Shown here one piece after another: positions 33,046-43,974 of a stretch of 64,000 nt of DNA. A program made the translations under genes and the position numbers. Source of the stretch: Bubalus kerabau (Eukaryota > Chordata > Mammalia > Artiodactyla > Bovidae); assembly GCF_029407905.1 (NCBI RefSeq), contig NC_073627.1, positions 130,957,697 through 131,021,696 of the forward strand. Reading direction: 5' to 3'. The notes under the pieces were generated by a model. The model saw only the letters and a list, made by a program, of their open reading frames with translations. It was not told the origin of the DNA and searched no databases. Position 1 is the stretch's first letter; every line of letters begins with the position of its first letter.

Positions 33046-33509
33046 CAGTTAAGAGTTTCTGGTGTGCCATTGTGTTTCAGTCAAGTCCGACTCTTTGAGA
33101 CCCCATGGACTGCAGCACTCCAGGCTTCCCTGTCCATCACCAACTCTCAGAGCTTACTCAAACTCATGTCCATTGAGTTGGTGATGCCATCCAACCATCT
33201 CATCCTGTGTCATCCCCTTCTCCTCCTGCCTTCAATCTTTCCCAGCATCAAGGTCTTTTCCAATGAGTCGGTTCTTCGCATCAGGTGGCCAAAGTATTGG
33301 AGTTTCAGCTTCAGCATCAGTCCTTCCAATGAATATTCAGACTGATTTCCTTTAGGATGGACTGGTTGGATCTCCTTGCAGTCCAAGGGACTCTCAAGAG
33401 TGTTCTCCAGCACCACAGTTCAAAAGCATCAATTCTTTGGCACTCAGCTTTCTTTATAGTCCAACTCTCACATCCATACATGACCACTGGAAACACCACA
33501 GCCTTGACT

Positions 33510-33947
33510 GCTGCTGCAGTGCACTCAATAAATCACTGTCCTACTGTGTTTAGGAAAGGTTTAAAGTGTAACCTACACAGACACTTCCTTCTACACTAGC
33601 TTTCTAATCCTCTGGAGAAAAATGGTTCAAACCCCACATATTCCAGAAATAAGTCAAGTAAACTAATATGCTGCTGCTGCTGCTAAGTCACTTCAGTCGT
33701 GTCTAACTCTGTGTGACCCCATAGATGACAGCCCACCAGGCTCCCCCGTCCCTGGGATTCTCCAAGCAAGAACACTGGAGTGGGCTGCCATTTCCTTCTC
33801 CAATGCATGAAAGTGAAAAGTGAAAGTGAAGTCGCTCAGTTGTGTCCGACTCTTAGCGACCCCATGGACTGCAGTCTACCAGGATCCTCCGTCCATGGAA
33901 TTTTCCAGGCAAGAGTACTGGGAGTGCGTCGCCAGCGCCTTCTCCGT
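33510..33947 (-). mobile_element. Composite BOV-A2 insertion with about 150 bp of extra 3' sequence
   Basis: Insertion boundaries are set by a perfect 10-bp TSD agccttgact (33500-33509, 33948-33957), which matches what BovB carries once at this point. Read on the minus strand it holds a full BOV-A2 (33947 to 33670), its (GCA)n tail, about 150 bp of sequence found nowhere else in the window (33669 to 33519), then a second short gcagcagc tail (33517-33510). The layout is that expected of a 3'-transduced SINE. Confidence 0.8.
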
Positions 33948-34240
33948 AGCCTTGACTAGATGCACCTTTGTTGGCAAAGTAATGTCTCTGCTTTTTAATA
34001 TGCTGTCTAGGTTGGTCATAACTTTTCTTCCAAGGAGCAAGCATCTTTTCATTTCATGGCTGCAGTCACTATCTGCAGTGATTTTGAAGCTCTAAAAAAT
34101 AAAGTCTGTCACTGTTTCCATTGTTTCCCCATCTATTTGCCATGAAGTGATGGGACCAGATACCATGATCTTAGTTTTCTGAATGTTGAGTTTTAAGCCA
34201 ACGTTTTCCCTCTCCTCTTTCACTTTCATCAAGAGGCTCT

Positions 34241-34748
34241 TTAGTTCTTCACTTTCTGCCCTAGTGTGGTGTCATCTACATATCTGAGGTTATTGATATT
34301 TCTCCCAGCAATCTTGATTCCAGCTTGTGCTTCCTCCAACCCAGGATTTTGCATGATGTACTCTGCATTTAAGTTAAATAAGCAGGGTGACAATACACAG
34401 GCTTGACAAACTCCTTTCCCAATTTGGAACCAGTCTATTGTTTCATGTCCAGTTCTAACTGTTGCTTCTTGACCTGCATACAAATTTCGCAGGAGGTAGG
34501 TCAGGTGGTCTGGTATTTCCATCTCTTTAAGAATTAAGAATTTTGTTGTGATCCACACAGTCAAAGGCTTTGGCATAGTCAATAAAGCAGAAGTAGATGT
34601 TTTCCTGGAACTCTCTTGCTTTTATGGTGATCCAACAGATGTTGGCAATGTGATCTCTGGTTCCTCTGCCTTTTCTAAATCCAGCTTGAACATATGGAAA
34701 TTCATGGTTCACATACTGTTGAAGCCTGGCTTGGAGAAGTTTGAGCAT
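34241..34748 (-). pseudogene. BovB ORF2 reverse-transcriptase remnant
   Basis: The two catalytic palm motifs survive in separate frames. Motif A reads FIDYAKAFDCVDH (about 34549-34590) and motif C reads LRYVDDTTL (YVDD at 34271-34282). The fingers side reads GFRKGRGTRDHIANI. After DDTTL a base is lost relative to the other copies (ctaggg against cttatgg), which shifts the frame. At least one further shift separates motif A from motif C. Inactive. Confidence 0.85.
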
Positions 34749-34859
34749 TACTTTGCTACTGTGTGAGATGAGTGCAATTGTGCGGTAGTTTGACCATTCT
34801 TTGGTATTGCCTTTCTTTGGGACTGGAATGAAAACTGACCTTTTACCTAATTCAGCTAA

Positions 34860-35589
34860 ATAGGCTTGGGTTATTTGCAGCGGGATTTACTGGAAGGCTT
34901 ATTTAATCAAGAGGCATGTAGGAAATAAAGTGGGATCTCAAGGATAAGTTATATGTGGGAATAGAAAACTGCCTAATCTCACCTGACCCATCTCCATATC
35001 CCCTTTCCCTTGTGCCAAGTTCTGTGTGGTCACTTCATTTGCTCCCTCCTCAGGTTGTTTCTTCCCCAGTACAAGGGACCTGGTCACTGCCAACTCTAGA
35101 CATTTCCACTGCTAGAGAAGATCTGAGACTTCTTCCTCCCCCTTTTTTAGGCAGGTGCCCACTCCAGGCCAATCACTTTGGTTACATGGCTGTGCCACGA
35201 AGAGACTGGCAGCCCCCATTCAAACCACATGGCTAGAGTAGGGAAAGGAGTTATTTTCCAGAAGGAGGGAGTACTGTTCCAGAAAGATACACAGTAGAGA
35301 TTCTCTAGCCATTGTCCATGAGCTTCACATACCACTCCTGCAACTGGACTGCTTACATTGAGGGCAAATCCTTCAGTAGTGGCCTTGAGAGTCCTGCCCT
35401 GGTCTGGAATCTCACACCACCAAGGAGCAAAAATCAACAGCTTTGAAAGCAGGACAACTCTGGACCCAATCACTTCTTGAATGCTGAGCACCAGGATCCA
35501 CAAGGCAGAGGAGCTAGATGCTGAGGCAGTGTGGACACCATTTCTATCCCCCGAGTCTGCCAGAAGCTCACAGCCTTGGGTTTGGATGG
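34860..35589. other. Unique non-coding stretch
   Basis: No gene or repeat recognised. Confidence 0.4.
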
Positions 35590-35850
35590 GACTCTATTAG
35601 TCAAAGACCTTCAGGTTGCAAGTGACAGAAACCCAGCTCAGGCTGATTTAGACACATAAGGAAATGAATCTTTAGGCTCACATGACTGTAAAATTCAAGG
35701 TATTTGCTTTCAGGGATGACTGGATTCAGAGCCCAGACAATGTCCTGAAGACGCGGTCTTCCCCTCGCCCTCTCTCAGCTCTGTTCTCCTCTGTGGTCTC
35801 CCCTCCCAGAAGTAAGATGATCATCAGACTGTCAGCTGCCCCTAAGGAAG
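35590..35850 (+). repeat. Probable old interspersed repeat, class uncertain
   Basis: Phrases caggttgcaagtgacagaaa cccagctcaggctgattta and tcagggatgactggattcag resemble a common mammal-wide repeat. I cannot assign its class. Confidence 0.35.
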
Positions 35851-36074
35851 GACCAGTATCTTTTCCTCCAATGGAATTAACAGAAAACTCCAGGATTGAG
35901 TATCATTGGAATAATGTGACCTAGACCTGCAGTCAAAGGATAAAATTGCATGAACTGAGAGTAGGAGATGGGAAAGCTTTGTGGGGGTGTGGAATGGATG
36001 CCAGGAAGGACTGGACAACAGATCTCTTTTAAAGACCCCAAAGCTCATTTAGTCCCACATGCCATAGGTCAACT

Positions 36075-36160
36075 GCCCGAACAGAATACTCTGTGAAGCC
36101 TTCTCTGACAAACAGCCTGAGAATAGTTAACACTCTCTCTTTGTCCATTTCTCATTTGTA
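36075..36160 (+). mobile_element. Short L2 fragment
   Basis: Contains gtgaagccttctctgacaaa and ctttgtccatttctcatttg in L2 order. Confidence 0.45.
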
Positions 36161-37229
36161 GACAGAAAATACATAAAAATCACTTCTGGAACTTGCTGAG
36201 AGACTGGGTATGAATCAGTTGCAACAGAAATGTTGATCGGAGTTCTATTGAATCACAGGACTCCCAGAATCATCAAGCTGAGTAGATGGAATTCTGAAGT
36301 TGGGCCCAGATGCCTAGTGTGGAGCTCTAGTTCAGCCCTGATTCACTGTGCCCCTCAGACAAATCCCTTCTCAAGTCTGAGCTTTGTCCACACAATCTTG
36401 CTCAAGTACCTGTTAGGCTTACCCAGAGGTTTGCCTTAAAACACATGGGAGCAAGTTCTAATTGTCAAGCAGCATTATTATGTTACTTGAATAACCAAGG
36501 GACACTTTCAGAAAATACAGCATTATGAAAAAAAAAACCAAAAACAGTTTAAAGGTGAAATGAATGGAATGATGGAACTGCAGTGCAGCATTACAAAAAA
36601 AAGTCTAGGGAAAAATGATTTTAATAAAATATGTACTTTGAAGAAAACAGTGCAGTGGGGGTATGTGGGAGAGCCCAGCCAGAAGCCAAAAATCTGGAGC
36701 AAAACCAAAGAGGATGGCCATGCTGGAGAGAAATCCCTAGCACAGGCAGCTGCTGAGTTGTTAGCTGGAAAGAACTTTAGTCATGGTCTTTCCAGGTTTG
36801 GCCACAAAGGGATGCTTCTTTTGGAGGCCTTTCTCAGGCCTTCTCCTTTTCCAGTCTTCAGAATGAGGGCCAAGAAGTCGGGTGAGCTTTGCAGGCAGAT
36901 TACAACCAGATCCAGGGCTGTCTGCTAATACTGTGGCTGCTCCCTTCCCCAACACTGAAGGCCGTCTGGCTTTCTTCACTCTGTCATCTTGGGCTGTGAG
37001 CAACCCACTTAAATCACCACTGGACAGGGAGTGGCTCGCAGCCTTCTTTGCAGCTCTCTTTCCATCCAAGCCATTAGTGTGTTTAATAGCTCTGGCCCCA
37101 TGCTGATTTCTGACACACGGTAATTAATTCCTTTCCACTCAGAGATATGGCCATTCACAGGTCTGGATTCAAAAATGTCTCTGCTGTTCCATTTGAAAAA
37201 CACTTAAAATGTTGAGTAGGGAAACCATT
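36161..37229. other. Unique non-coding stretch
   Basis: Contains an A-rich tract near 36525-36545 and overlapping frames on both strands at 36560-37123. The minus frame is rich in basic residues but lacks an ATG, so I do not call a gene. Confidence 0.4.
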
Positions 37230-38172
37230 TGGCATTTTGTAAAAAGCCACCGATCTCTATCCCACCCTTACATGAAAATAAATTCCAGATGTGTTAACGA
37301 TCTAAATGTAACATATGAAACCTTTATAAAAACACTCTAAGGTGAAAATTTATATAATCTTAGAGTGGGAGAGGTGCTTCTAAGCAAATGACCATAAGCA
37401 GAAGCCATAAAGACAGAGGTTCATAAGTTTGTTCACAACAAAATTTTAAACCTCTATATGGATGGCTTAAATTATAAAATAAAATTTAATTAGAATAAAA
37501 GAAAATGACAAATTGGGGGATGTGACTGCTACCTACCACAATGATGATGATGCTAACATTTATTTGTATGTGCCAGTATGTTAATATATACAGGATACTA
37601 ACAGTTTAATTCACAAAAGAAAAAAAAAATCAAGTGCTAAAGAAACATAAAGGAAAATACTGTACAATGCCATCCTATATGAAGGACTTGAGTAACTATA
37701 GATTTTGGTATCCACAGGGGTCCTGGATCCAATCCCCCATGGATACCCAAGGACAACTGAATTCTATCTTATTTATAATCAAATTAAAGCATCAGTAAAA
37801 GGCTGCATGTGAAATTAATCAAGACAATAAAACAATAATACTCAAATATTAGTTAGGGTTCAGAAAAATGCTCACCTTCACACACTGCAGTTGAGAGTCT
37901 AAATTAGTGCAAACATTCTTCAGGGGAAACTTGTGAAAACCAGAAGCATGAATCCATTTCAGTATTAAGGAGTCTGACTTGGAGACATTATTAAGGATAT
38001 GCACAAAGATATAGCTATAAGATGCTATTTTAATAGTGAAGGTTGGAATTAATTCAAATGCCCGGTGTTTACAGGTTTGCTAAACAAGTTACCATACATC
38101 CATACTATACAAACATTAAAAATTATGTTGCAGGTGTATATTTACTAATATGGAAAGAGGTTCAGCATCTCT
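37230..38172 (+). mobile_element. Old L1 (L1M-type) 3' relic
   Basis: L1 blocks include atgaaaataaattccagatg, caaatgaccataagcagaag, ggaattaattcaaatgcccg and taccatacatccatactata, then the array-like aatatggaaagaggttcagc. These match the ORF2 end and 3' UTR of ancient mammalian L1 in plus orientation. It is broken by other sequence around 37545-37860. Confidence 0.65.
37665..37765. repeat. Unnamed interspersed repeat shared with 43700-43785
   Basis: The order gaaggacttgagtaactata, gattttggtatccacagggg, tggatccaatcccccatgga and ggacaactga is also seen at 43700-43785. It is likely a DNA-transposon fragment common in mammals. Confidence 0.55.
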
Positions 38173-38183
38173 TGTTAGTATAT

Positions 38184-38843
38184 TCAGTTCAGTTCAGTTG
38201 CTTAGTCGTGTCTGACTCTTTGCAATCCCATGGACTGCAGCACGCCCGGCTTCCCTGTCCATCATCAACTATTGCAGCTTGCTCAAACTCATGTCCATTG
38301 AGTCATTGATGCCATCCAACCATCTCATCCTCTGTCGTCCCCTTCTCCTCCCACCTTCAATCTTTCGCAGCATCAGTCTCTCCCAGCATCAGTTCTTTGA
38401 ATCAGGTGGCCAATTATTGGAGCTTCAGTCCTTCCAATGAATATTCAGGACTGATTTCCTTTAGGATGGACTGGTTGGATCTCTTGCTGTCCAAGGGACT
38501 CTCAAGAGTTTTCTCCAACACCACAATTCAAAAGCATCAATTCTTTGGCGCTCAGCCTTCTTCACAGTCCAACTCTCGCATCCATACATGACTACTGGAA
38601 AAACCACAGCTTTGACTAGATGGACCTTTGTTGGCAAAGTAATGTCTCTGCTTTTTAATATGCTGCCTAGGTTGGTAATAATTTTTCTTCCAAGGACAAA
38701 GTGTCTTTCAGTTTCATGGCTGCAGTCACCATCTGCAGTGATTTTGGAGTCCCCCAAAATAAAGTCTGTCACTGTTTCCATTATTTCCCCATCTATTTGC
38801 CATGAGGTGATGGGATCAGATGCCATGATCTTCATTTTCTGAA
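38184..38843 (-). mobile_element. BovB LINE copy C, 5'-truncated
   Basis: The 3' tip (cagttcagttcagttgctta) is at the low end. The sequence runs through the YGCESWT and ERQRIDAFELWCWRKLLRV region and is truncated at the same ttctgaatgtt area as copy A. TSD tgttagtatat (38173-38183) and tgttagcatat (38844-38854), 10 of 11. A short internal deletion (near 38370-38420) and a one-base loss near 38482 break the frame. Confidence 0.93.
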
Positions 38844-38883
38844 TGTTAGCATATAAAAACAGATTATAAAAACATATGCTCAG

Positions 38884-39187
38884 GGGCTTCCCTGGTAGCT
38901 CAGTGGTAAAGAATCCACCTGTCAGTGCAGGAGACATGGGTCCAATCCCTGGTCAGGGAAGATCCCACAGGCTGCGGGACAACTGAGCCCACGCACCACA
39001 ACTACTAAGCCTGTGCTCTAGAGCCTGGGAGCTGCAACTACTGAAGCCCGAATGCTCCACAACAAGAGAAGCCACCACAATGAGGGAGCCTGTGCACCAT
39101 AACTAGAAAGTAACCCTTGCTCACCACAACCAGAGAAAAGCCCTTGCAGCAATGAAGACCCAGCACAACCAAATAAATTTTTTTTTT
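38884..39187 (+). mobile_element. CHR-type SINE
   Basis: A tRNA-Glu-like head (ctggtagctcagtggtaaag, B box ggtccaatccc), then the CHR body: tcccacaggctgcgggacaa, caccacaactactaagcctg, acaacaagagaagccaccac and gcaatgaagacccagcacaa. It ends in aaataaa and a T10 run (39178-39187). CHR SINEs are shared by ruminants and cetaceans. Confidence 0.85.
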
Positions 39188-39324
39188 CCCCCAAGTGAAC
39201 TCTGAACTTCTCTAGCTAGCCCCTCTTTGTAGGCAGAGTGCGGTGAAATAGACATTGTAACAAATAAATTTTTTAAAATACTTTTTTCAAAATAAAATTT
39301 TCTTATAACATTTTTTTTTATATG
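39188..39324 (+). mobile_element. Extra sequence between the CHR SINE and its distal flanking repeat
   Basis: After the CHR T-run, unique sequence (39188-39255) leads to a second CHR-like AT-rich end (acaaataaattttttaaaat). Only then does a flank resembling the upstream one occur: aaaaacatatgctcag (38868-38883) against aaaaatgtatgctcag (39325-39340), 14 of 16. It may be 3'-transduced with the SINE. Confidence 0.4.
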
Positions 39325-39340
39325 AAAAATGTATGCTCAG

Positions 39341-40394
39341 CATAGAAAATCTCATTTTTTCCCCAAAAATATCATGGAAAAAATACACCAAATATTGACT
39401 GTGGTAAAGTTATCACTGGATAGTAAAATTAGAGTGGATTTCAATTTGTTTTTTGTTTATGAATAATATCTAATTTTATGTAATGAATATATATTACTAT
39501 AAAATAGGAGTAACAAAATTGCTTACTGCATCTTGCATGATTAGTGTGGGGATTGATGGTGTGGAAAGTGGTTTTGGTGCCCTTTGAATGGTAACTATGA
39601 TTTCCAAAGGGAGAGCCCCAAGAAAGAGATGATCAGAGAAGTTGGGGAGGATGAACCAAAGGAAAAACAAACTTGAATAAGCCCATGGCACTCTGAGAAA
39701 TTAGTGTGAAGGAGTTATATAGAGAGAGGGTGGACAGAAAATAGGGTCACAGACCTTCCTTTGGAGAGTCTGATAGAGTAGAACAAGGAGAAAGACTAAA
39801 CAGAATCAAGAAGGGAAAAGGATCATGAGAAGGACCCTAGTGTTTTCTCCTTTCAATTTTTGAAGATTATGAAGTTCTGAGAATGTCTGAAAATGGGGAG
39901 AGCTTGTACAGACTCATGCAGAGGTATGCAAGTAATCACTCAGGATCACCAGTCACAAACCCCTCTTGGGTCCATGGCCCCTGGTGTGTGCCCTAGACAG
40001 GCTCCCTCTGTTTCATCTGGAAGTTCTATGGTGATCCCTACCTCTCTGCAAGTATTACACCATTGTGGTGTTATCTACCCAAAGGCAGTGGGTAAGATTA
40101 AGCAACCTTAGGGAGGATTCTCAATCCCACACAAGGAAAAGTCAAGTTAGAAGGAATTCTAAGGGCCCTGGCCAATTGGAGGATATCCCATTCTTATACA
40201 AATATCTTATATTAGTAGTATCTGCACCAGAAAGAGACGTGAGGATGACCTGGCTAATGTTTAGTCAATACTTCTCTCCCCTTTGCAATGATCCTGATAA
40301 CCAGTTGTCTAGTCTGTTCACACACTTTCAGTGATTGGTAGCTCATTACCCCAAGCCAGTCATCCACAAATGGACGAGCTCCAGGAAACACGAT
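39341..40394. other. Unique non-coding stretch
   Basis: No gene or repeat recognised. Confidence 0.4.
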
Positions 40395-41270
40395 AAAAAC
40401 TTATGTCTAGAATTTCTAAGGTCCTTTTTCAAATCTGCTATGAACTTTTTATAGTTCATATTTTCTATTCACTACAGATGCTTTCAAGTTTGTTTAAAAA
40501 AATTTTTATGGTCCCTTTCACACATAGCTGTTATGAATATAAACTATTGTTTTATAGACTGTGTCTGATAATTCCCCCATGTAAAGTTTCTGTAGTTCCG
40601 TTTCTATTGTCTGTTGTTTTTGCTGGTTCTGTCTTGCAGAGCCTAATTTCCTTTTGTGACTTGTTGCCTTAGACTATTTGTCAGAAACTGTATTAGAAGA
40701 ACTATTTTCAGGAATAGTTTGAGGCCTAGAAAGAAAGTGCATTTCTCCTGAGAGGATTTAGGTTTGCTGCTAACAAGGATCGTATTAAAGTATATATACT
40801 CTATAAGCAGTTTGTCTGGAGGGAGACCCAGGAATCTGCATTTTTAACTAGCTCTCTGGTGCCACGGATTTCCTGGATGCATGGACCATACTTTGAGCAG
40901 CAAGAGACTGGAATAGGATCCAAAGGTTTAAAGCCAGTGTGTCATTCTTGGGACTGTGTCACTTCTGGTCCCAGCTTATTGTGGGAAGGGTCTCCAAGGA
41001 GATGCCTCACTGTGTGTGGGCTGTGCTTTGCTTTCTGTCCCTCTCACCTCTTGACACTACCAGAACAAAGTTTTAATTTTGAGGGATTAAATGTGTTCAG
41101 ATCAAAAGCAGTTATGGTGCTTGCTTATCTCACTATGTTTTCTTTTTGCCTGTATTTTTAATTCAGTAATTCCTTATTTTCTGGTCATCTCTGATACTTT
41201 TAAAAAGTTTTTTTTTTAATCTATATTTTTAGTTGCTTTCAGTGGGAGGATTGATCTGAATAACCTATCC
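40395..41270. mobile_element. Old L1 3' UTR relic
   Basis: Phrases such as ctgtgtctgataattccccc, ctgtagttccgtttctattg and aatagtttgaggcctagaaa, and later tttagttgctttcagtggga, recall ancient L1 3' UTR sequence. Orientation and subfamily are uncertain. A MER5/MER20-like scrap lies near 40815-40862. Confidence 0.45.
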
Positions 41271-41439
41271 CAGTGTTCCTAGAAACAAGAAGGTCTACTA
41301 TGCCAAGCACGTGCTGTCTTCTCACTCACAAATTGTGCAATTCTCTTGAAATAGTAATATCCAAAGAACCTCCTAGCATTATCTCTTCCATCAGTGTAAG
41401 ACTTCGTTTGCATCTATGATTACTTGTTTAGAATAGATT

Positions 41440-41735
41440 TGCAAAGCTCTCTCCAGTCACTTGTACCCGTCCTTCTTTTAAGGCTCTATGCAAGCTCCTT
41501 CGTTCAGCAGCGCTTCCCCTGCTGTTCTGGCTTGCCTGGCTCCTCCTCTTTGCACAGGCTTCTTGCCAGTGTCCCAACATTTCAGAATGGGGCCGCTAAG
41601 AGGAAACATTCGGCTCCACTTCTCCAGGTGAGGAGACTGCAGCCTCAAGAAGGGAAACAACTTGCCCAAGATCTCACAAAGAATTTACTGCTGCTCTTAA
41701 GACTAGAACCCAAACCCTCCTCATCCAGCCTGGCA
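41440..41735. repeat. L2 fragment followed by a reverse MIR
   Basis: L2-like text at 41440-41580 (ctcctctttgcacaggcttc). Then MIR in reverse: ctccaggtgaggagactgca, acaacttgcccaagatctca, cttaagactagaacccaaac. Confidence 0.55.
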
Positions 41736-42293
41736 GAGTTTCCACAATCATATGTGAGTCCTTCATTATGTTGAGCCAAGCTTGCCTCTCAGCAACTTCC
41801 ATGTAGTAATTAATCAAGAAATGGCAAGATGTGTGTCTTCTAAATCTGGGAAAAACACCAAAAGAACTCAGTACATTTGTATGTAATTTTTATCTGCCTG
41901 GTTCTGAGGATAAAGGAAAGGTCCCCATCCGCAAACAGCTGAAGGGGAAGGAAGCAGTCAACACTGCTCTTACTCTTGGAGAAAGTAACAGGTCACAGGG
42001 TTTTACTTTAACTGTCCCCTTTTATTTAATTTCTATCTGTGAGAACTCTGAAACCTGAAGAGCCCTGAACACGCCATAGAATATACCCACTGTCCTCCTG
42101 GAAGGATTCCAGTAAAAACAGTTTCTAATTAAATAAAGGAGCTCTGCCATGTTCGCTTCAGATAACAGAATAACGCTTCCAATGACAAGCGCGTTTGACT
42201 GTGGTCCGTTTATTACTTGTTAAATAATCATTGAGTTTTGCTGTTCCTATCCATCTTACAACCTTTCACTAACTGAACACAGAATAATTATAA
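41736..42293. other. Unique stretch with a motif-dense 130-bp patch
   Basis: No repeat recognised. The patch at 42130-42260 contains a RUNX-type word ctgtggtcc and AT-rich homeodomain-like words (ttaaataatcattgag). Confidence 0.4.
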
Positions 42294-42318
42294 AACAAAC
42301 AAACAAACAAACAAATCA
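42294..42318. repeat. (AAAC)n microsatellite
   Basis: About five AAAC units (aaacaaacaaacaaacaaac). Confidence 0.9.
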
Positions 42319-42887
42319 TAAGGAGGAAAAAAAAAAGGCAATGCTTAGGGAAACTGGAATGTCTATAATGAAATCCATTAAGAAAGGAAGCAAAATGACT
42401 AATTCAGGAACTGGGTAATAACTCATTCAATCTAATTTCTTAAACTCCTGAAATCCTGGCCCCCAAACACTTCCCGGACCATATGGTCTCCTGAGCACCA
42501 CCGCATGCAGACACACGCACAGATGACACACGTGATGCTGTGCCCCAGCCACCATTGTCTTCCCAGTGGCCCCAGACGCGGCACACACTCCTGTACCTCT
42601 GTGCCTGAGAGTACGCTAGGCTCCAGGCTGCAACATCAATTGCTGCTTCCCCACCTATCAAAATCTCTTTCAGCCTCCAGGGCTTAACATCAACTTCTCT
42701 GAAGATTTCTCAGGGACGAAGCTCCCACCCCTGCTTGTGGGGATCCCCCTTCAGAGAGACCAGGGAGATCCAGCCTCTCTGGAAGGGATTCTGGCTCCTG
42801 AAGTGTGACCACAAGTCACATGGATCCTCCCCCACCATACTTAGGATTTTTTCCTTTTTTAGCATAAGGATGTCCCATGGAATAGTT
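42319..42887. other. Unique non-coding stretch
   Basis: Nothing recognised. Confidence 0.4.
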
Positions 42888-42982
42888 GGAGTATGCTTAG
42901 GATACTAAACAATTCTTCATTGTTTATCGGAAATTCAGATTTCATTGTTTATCCCTGTATTTTATCTGGCAACCCTACTAGG
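42888..42982. mobile_element. Partial palindromic MITE-like relic
   Basis: tcattgtttatcggaaattc followed by cctgtattttatctggcaac and cctacta is the right arm of the element family at 459-651. The left arm is not visible. Confidence 0.5.
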
Positions 42983-43204
42983 AGGCTTGGCGGTCTCTGA
43001 CAGTGGTTCATACTGGAGGACCTTTGCAGGTCTCACCACTCTGGGCTTGATCCAGGTTATATGCAACTTGCTAAATGATGACTTGCCCTCACCTTGATCT
43101 CTGCCATTTACTAAAACAAGTGAGTATAAATTATACATAAAATTGAGTCTTTCTGAACATAAGTGTGATTTTTCAAACACTTGTATAAACTGAAAAAAAA
43201 AAAA

Positions 43205-43432
43205 AAAGTGGGTGAGTGCTAAGTTGTTTCAGTTGTGCCCAACTCTTTGTGACTCCATGGACTGTAGCCCACCAGGCTCCTCTGTCCATGGAATTTTCCA
43301 GGCAAGAATAGTGGAGTAGGTTGCCATTTCCTACTCCAGGGGATCTTCCTGACCCAGGGATTGAACCTGAGTTTTTTGCATCTCCTGCATTAGCAGGTGA
43401 ATTCTTGACCACTGTTCCACCTGGGAAGCCCA
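43205..43432 (-). mobile_element. Bov-tA SINE
   Basis: Minus-strand copy: tail side tgctaagttgtttcagttgt, body tccatggaattttccaggca, and head tagcaggtgaattcttgacc with the B-box complement gggattgaacc. It is preceded by a poly(A) run on the plus strand (43187-43207) and followed by an (AAT)n tract. Confidence 0.92.
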
Positions 43433-43559
43433 GTAATAATAATAATAATAGTATCTATATTCCCAGGTACATTTCCAAGCATTTTACAGGCACATGATAA
43501 TCCTCATAACAACTTTATGAGGTAGGCAACAATATTTTCTCCCTTATACAGTTCTCCTC

Positions 43560-43688
43560 TGGAGAAGGGCATGGCAACCCACTCCAGTATGCTTGCCTGG
43601 GTAATCCCATGGACAGAGGAGCCTGGTGGGCAACAGTCCATGTGGTTGCAAAAAGTCAGACATAACTTAGTAACTGAGCACGCACAAC
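43560..43688 (+). mobile_element. Bov-tA/BOV-A 3' portion, truncated
   Basis: Begins ggagaagggcatggcaaccc and runs through agtccatgtggttgcaaaaa to gtaactgagcacgcacaac. The tRNA-derived head is missing, so this is either a BOV-A monomer or a 5'-truncated Bov-tA. Confidence 0.85.
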
Positions 43689-43699
43689 TATACTATACC

Positions 43700-43786
43700 A
43701 TTTGTATAAGGGACTCGAGCATTGGTGGATTTGGGTATCCTGCAACCAGTGCCCTATGGATACTGAGAAACGACTGCACAAGTGAA
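43700..43786. repeat. Unnamed interspersed repeat shared with 37665-37765
   Basis: Same block order: gtataagggactcgagcatt, tggatttgggtatcctgcaa, ccagtgccctatggatactg, gaaacgactgc. Confidence 0.55.
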
Positions 43787-43974
43787 GGAAACTGAGGCAC
43801 TGAGCACTAAAAAAATTTGCCCAGGGGACAGTAGGTGACTTGTAGTTAGTAAGTGGCAGAGCTGGAACTGAATCCCCACAGCCTGGCTTCAGAGCCTACC
43901 TTATCCACCACTCTCCTCTACTGCATCTTTAATAGTCAGCACCAATACATTACTCACAGACCCTCACCCCTGAC

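Larger units (their letters stand above)
33053..34849 (-). mobile_element. BovB LINE copy B, with a 438-bp insertion
   Basis: The longest BovB copy here, about 1.36 kb of BovB plus an insertion at 33510-33947. It reaches upstream to the ORF2 fingers/palm region. Possible imperfect TSD attcagttaa (33043-33052) and attcagctaa (34850-34859), 9 of 10 bases. Many substitutions and frame breaks make it older than copies D and F. Confidence 0.9.
43433..43910 (-). repeat. MIR relic interrupted by a SINE piece and a DNA repeat
   Basis: Reverse MIR left part 43470-43559 (agcattttacaggcacatga, cctcataacaactttatgag). Its right part is 43787-43905 (aaggaaactgaggcactgag, agtaagtggcagagctggaa). An (AAT)n tract is at 43433-43449. 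The interrupting block is 43560-43786. Confidence 0.7.

Noticed and set aside
36761..37123. Basic-residue-rich open frame, minus strand, possible retro-pseudogene
   Set aside because: There is no ATG near the 5' end, no poly(A) tail or TSD, and no protein I recognise. A translated search would settle it.
43433..43449. CRISPR-like or other regular spaced repeats
   Set aside because: Only simple microsatellites are found. There are no spaced direct repeats anywhere in the window, and the genome is vertebrate.
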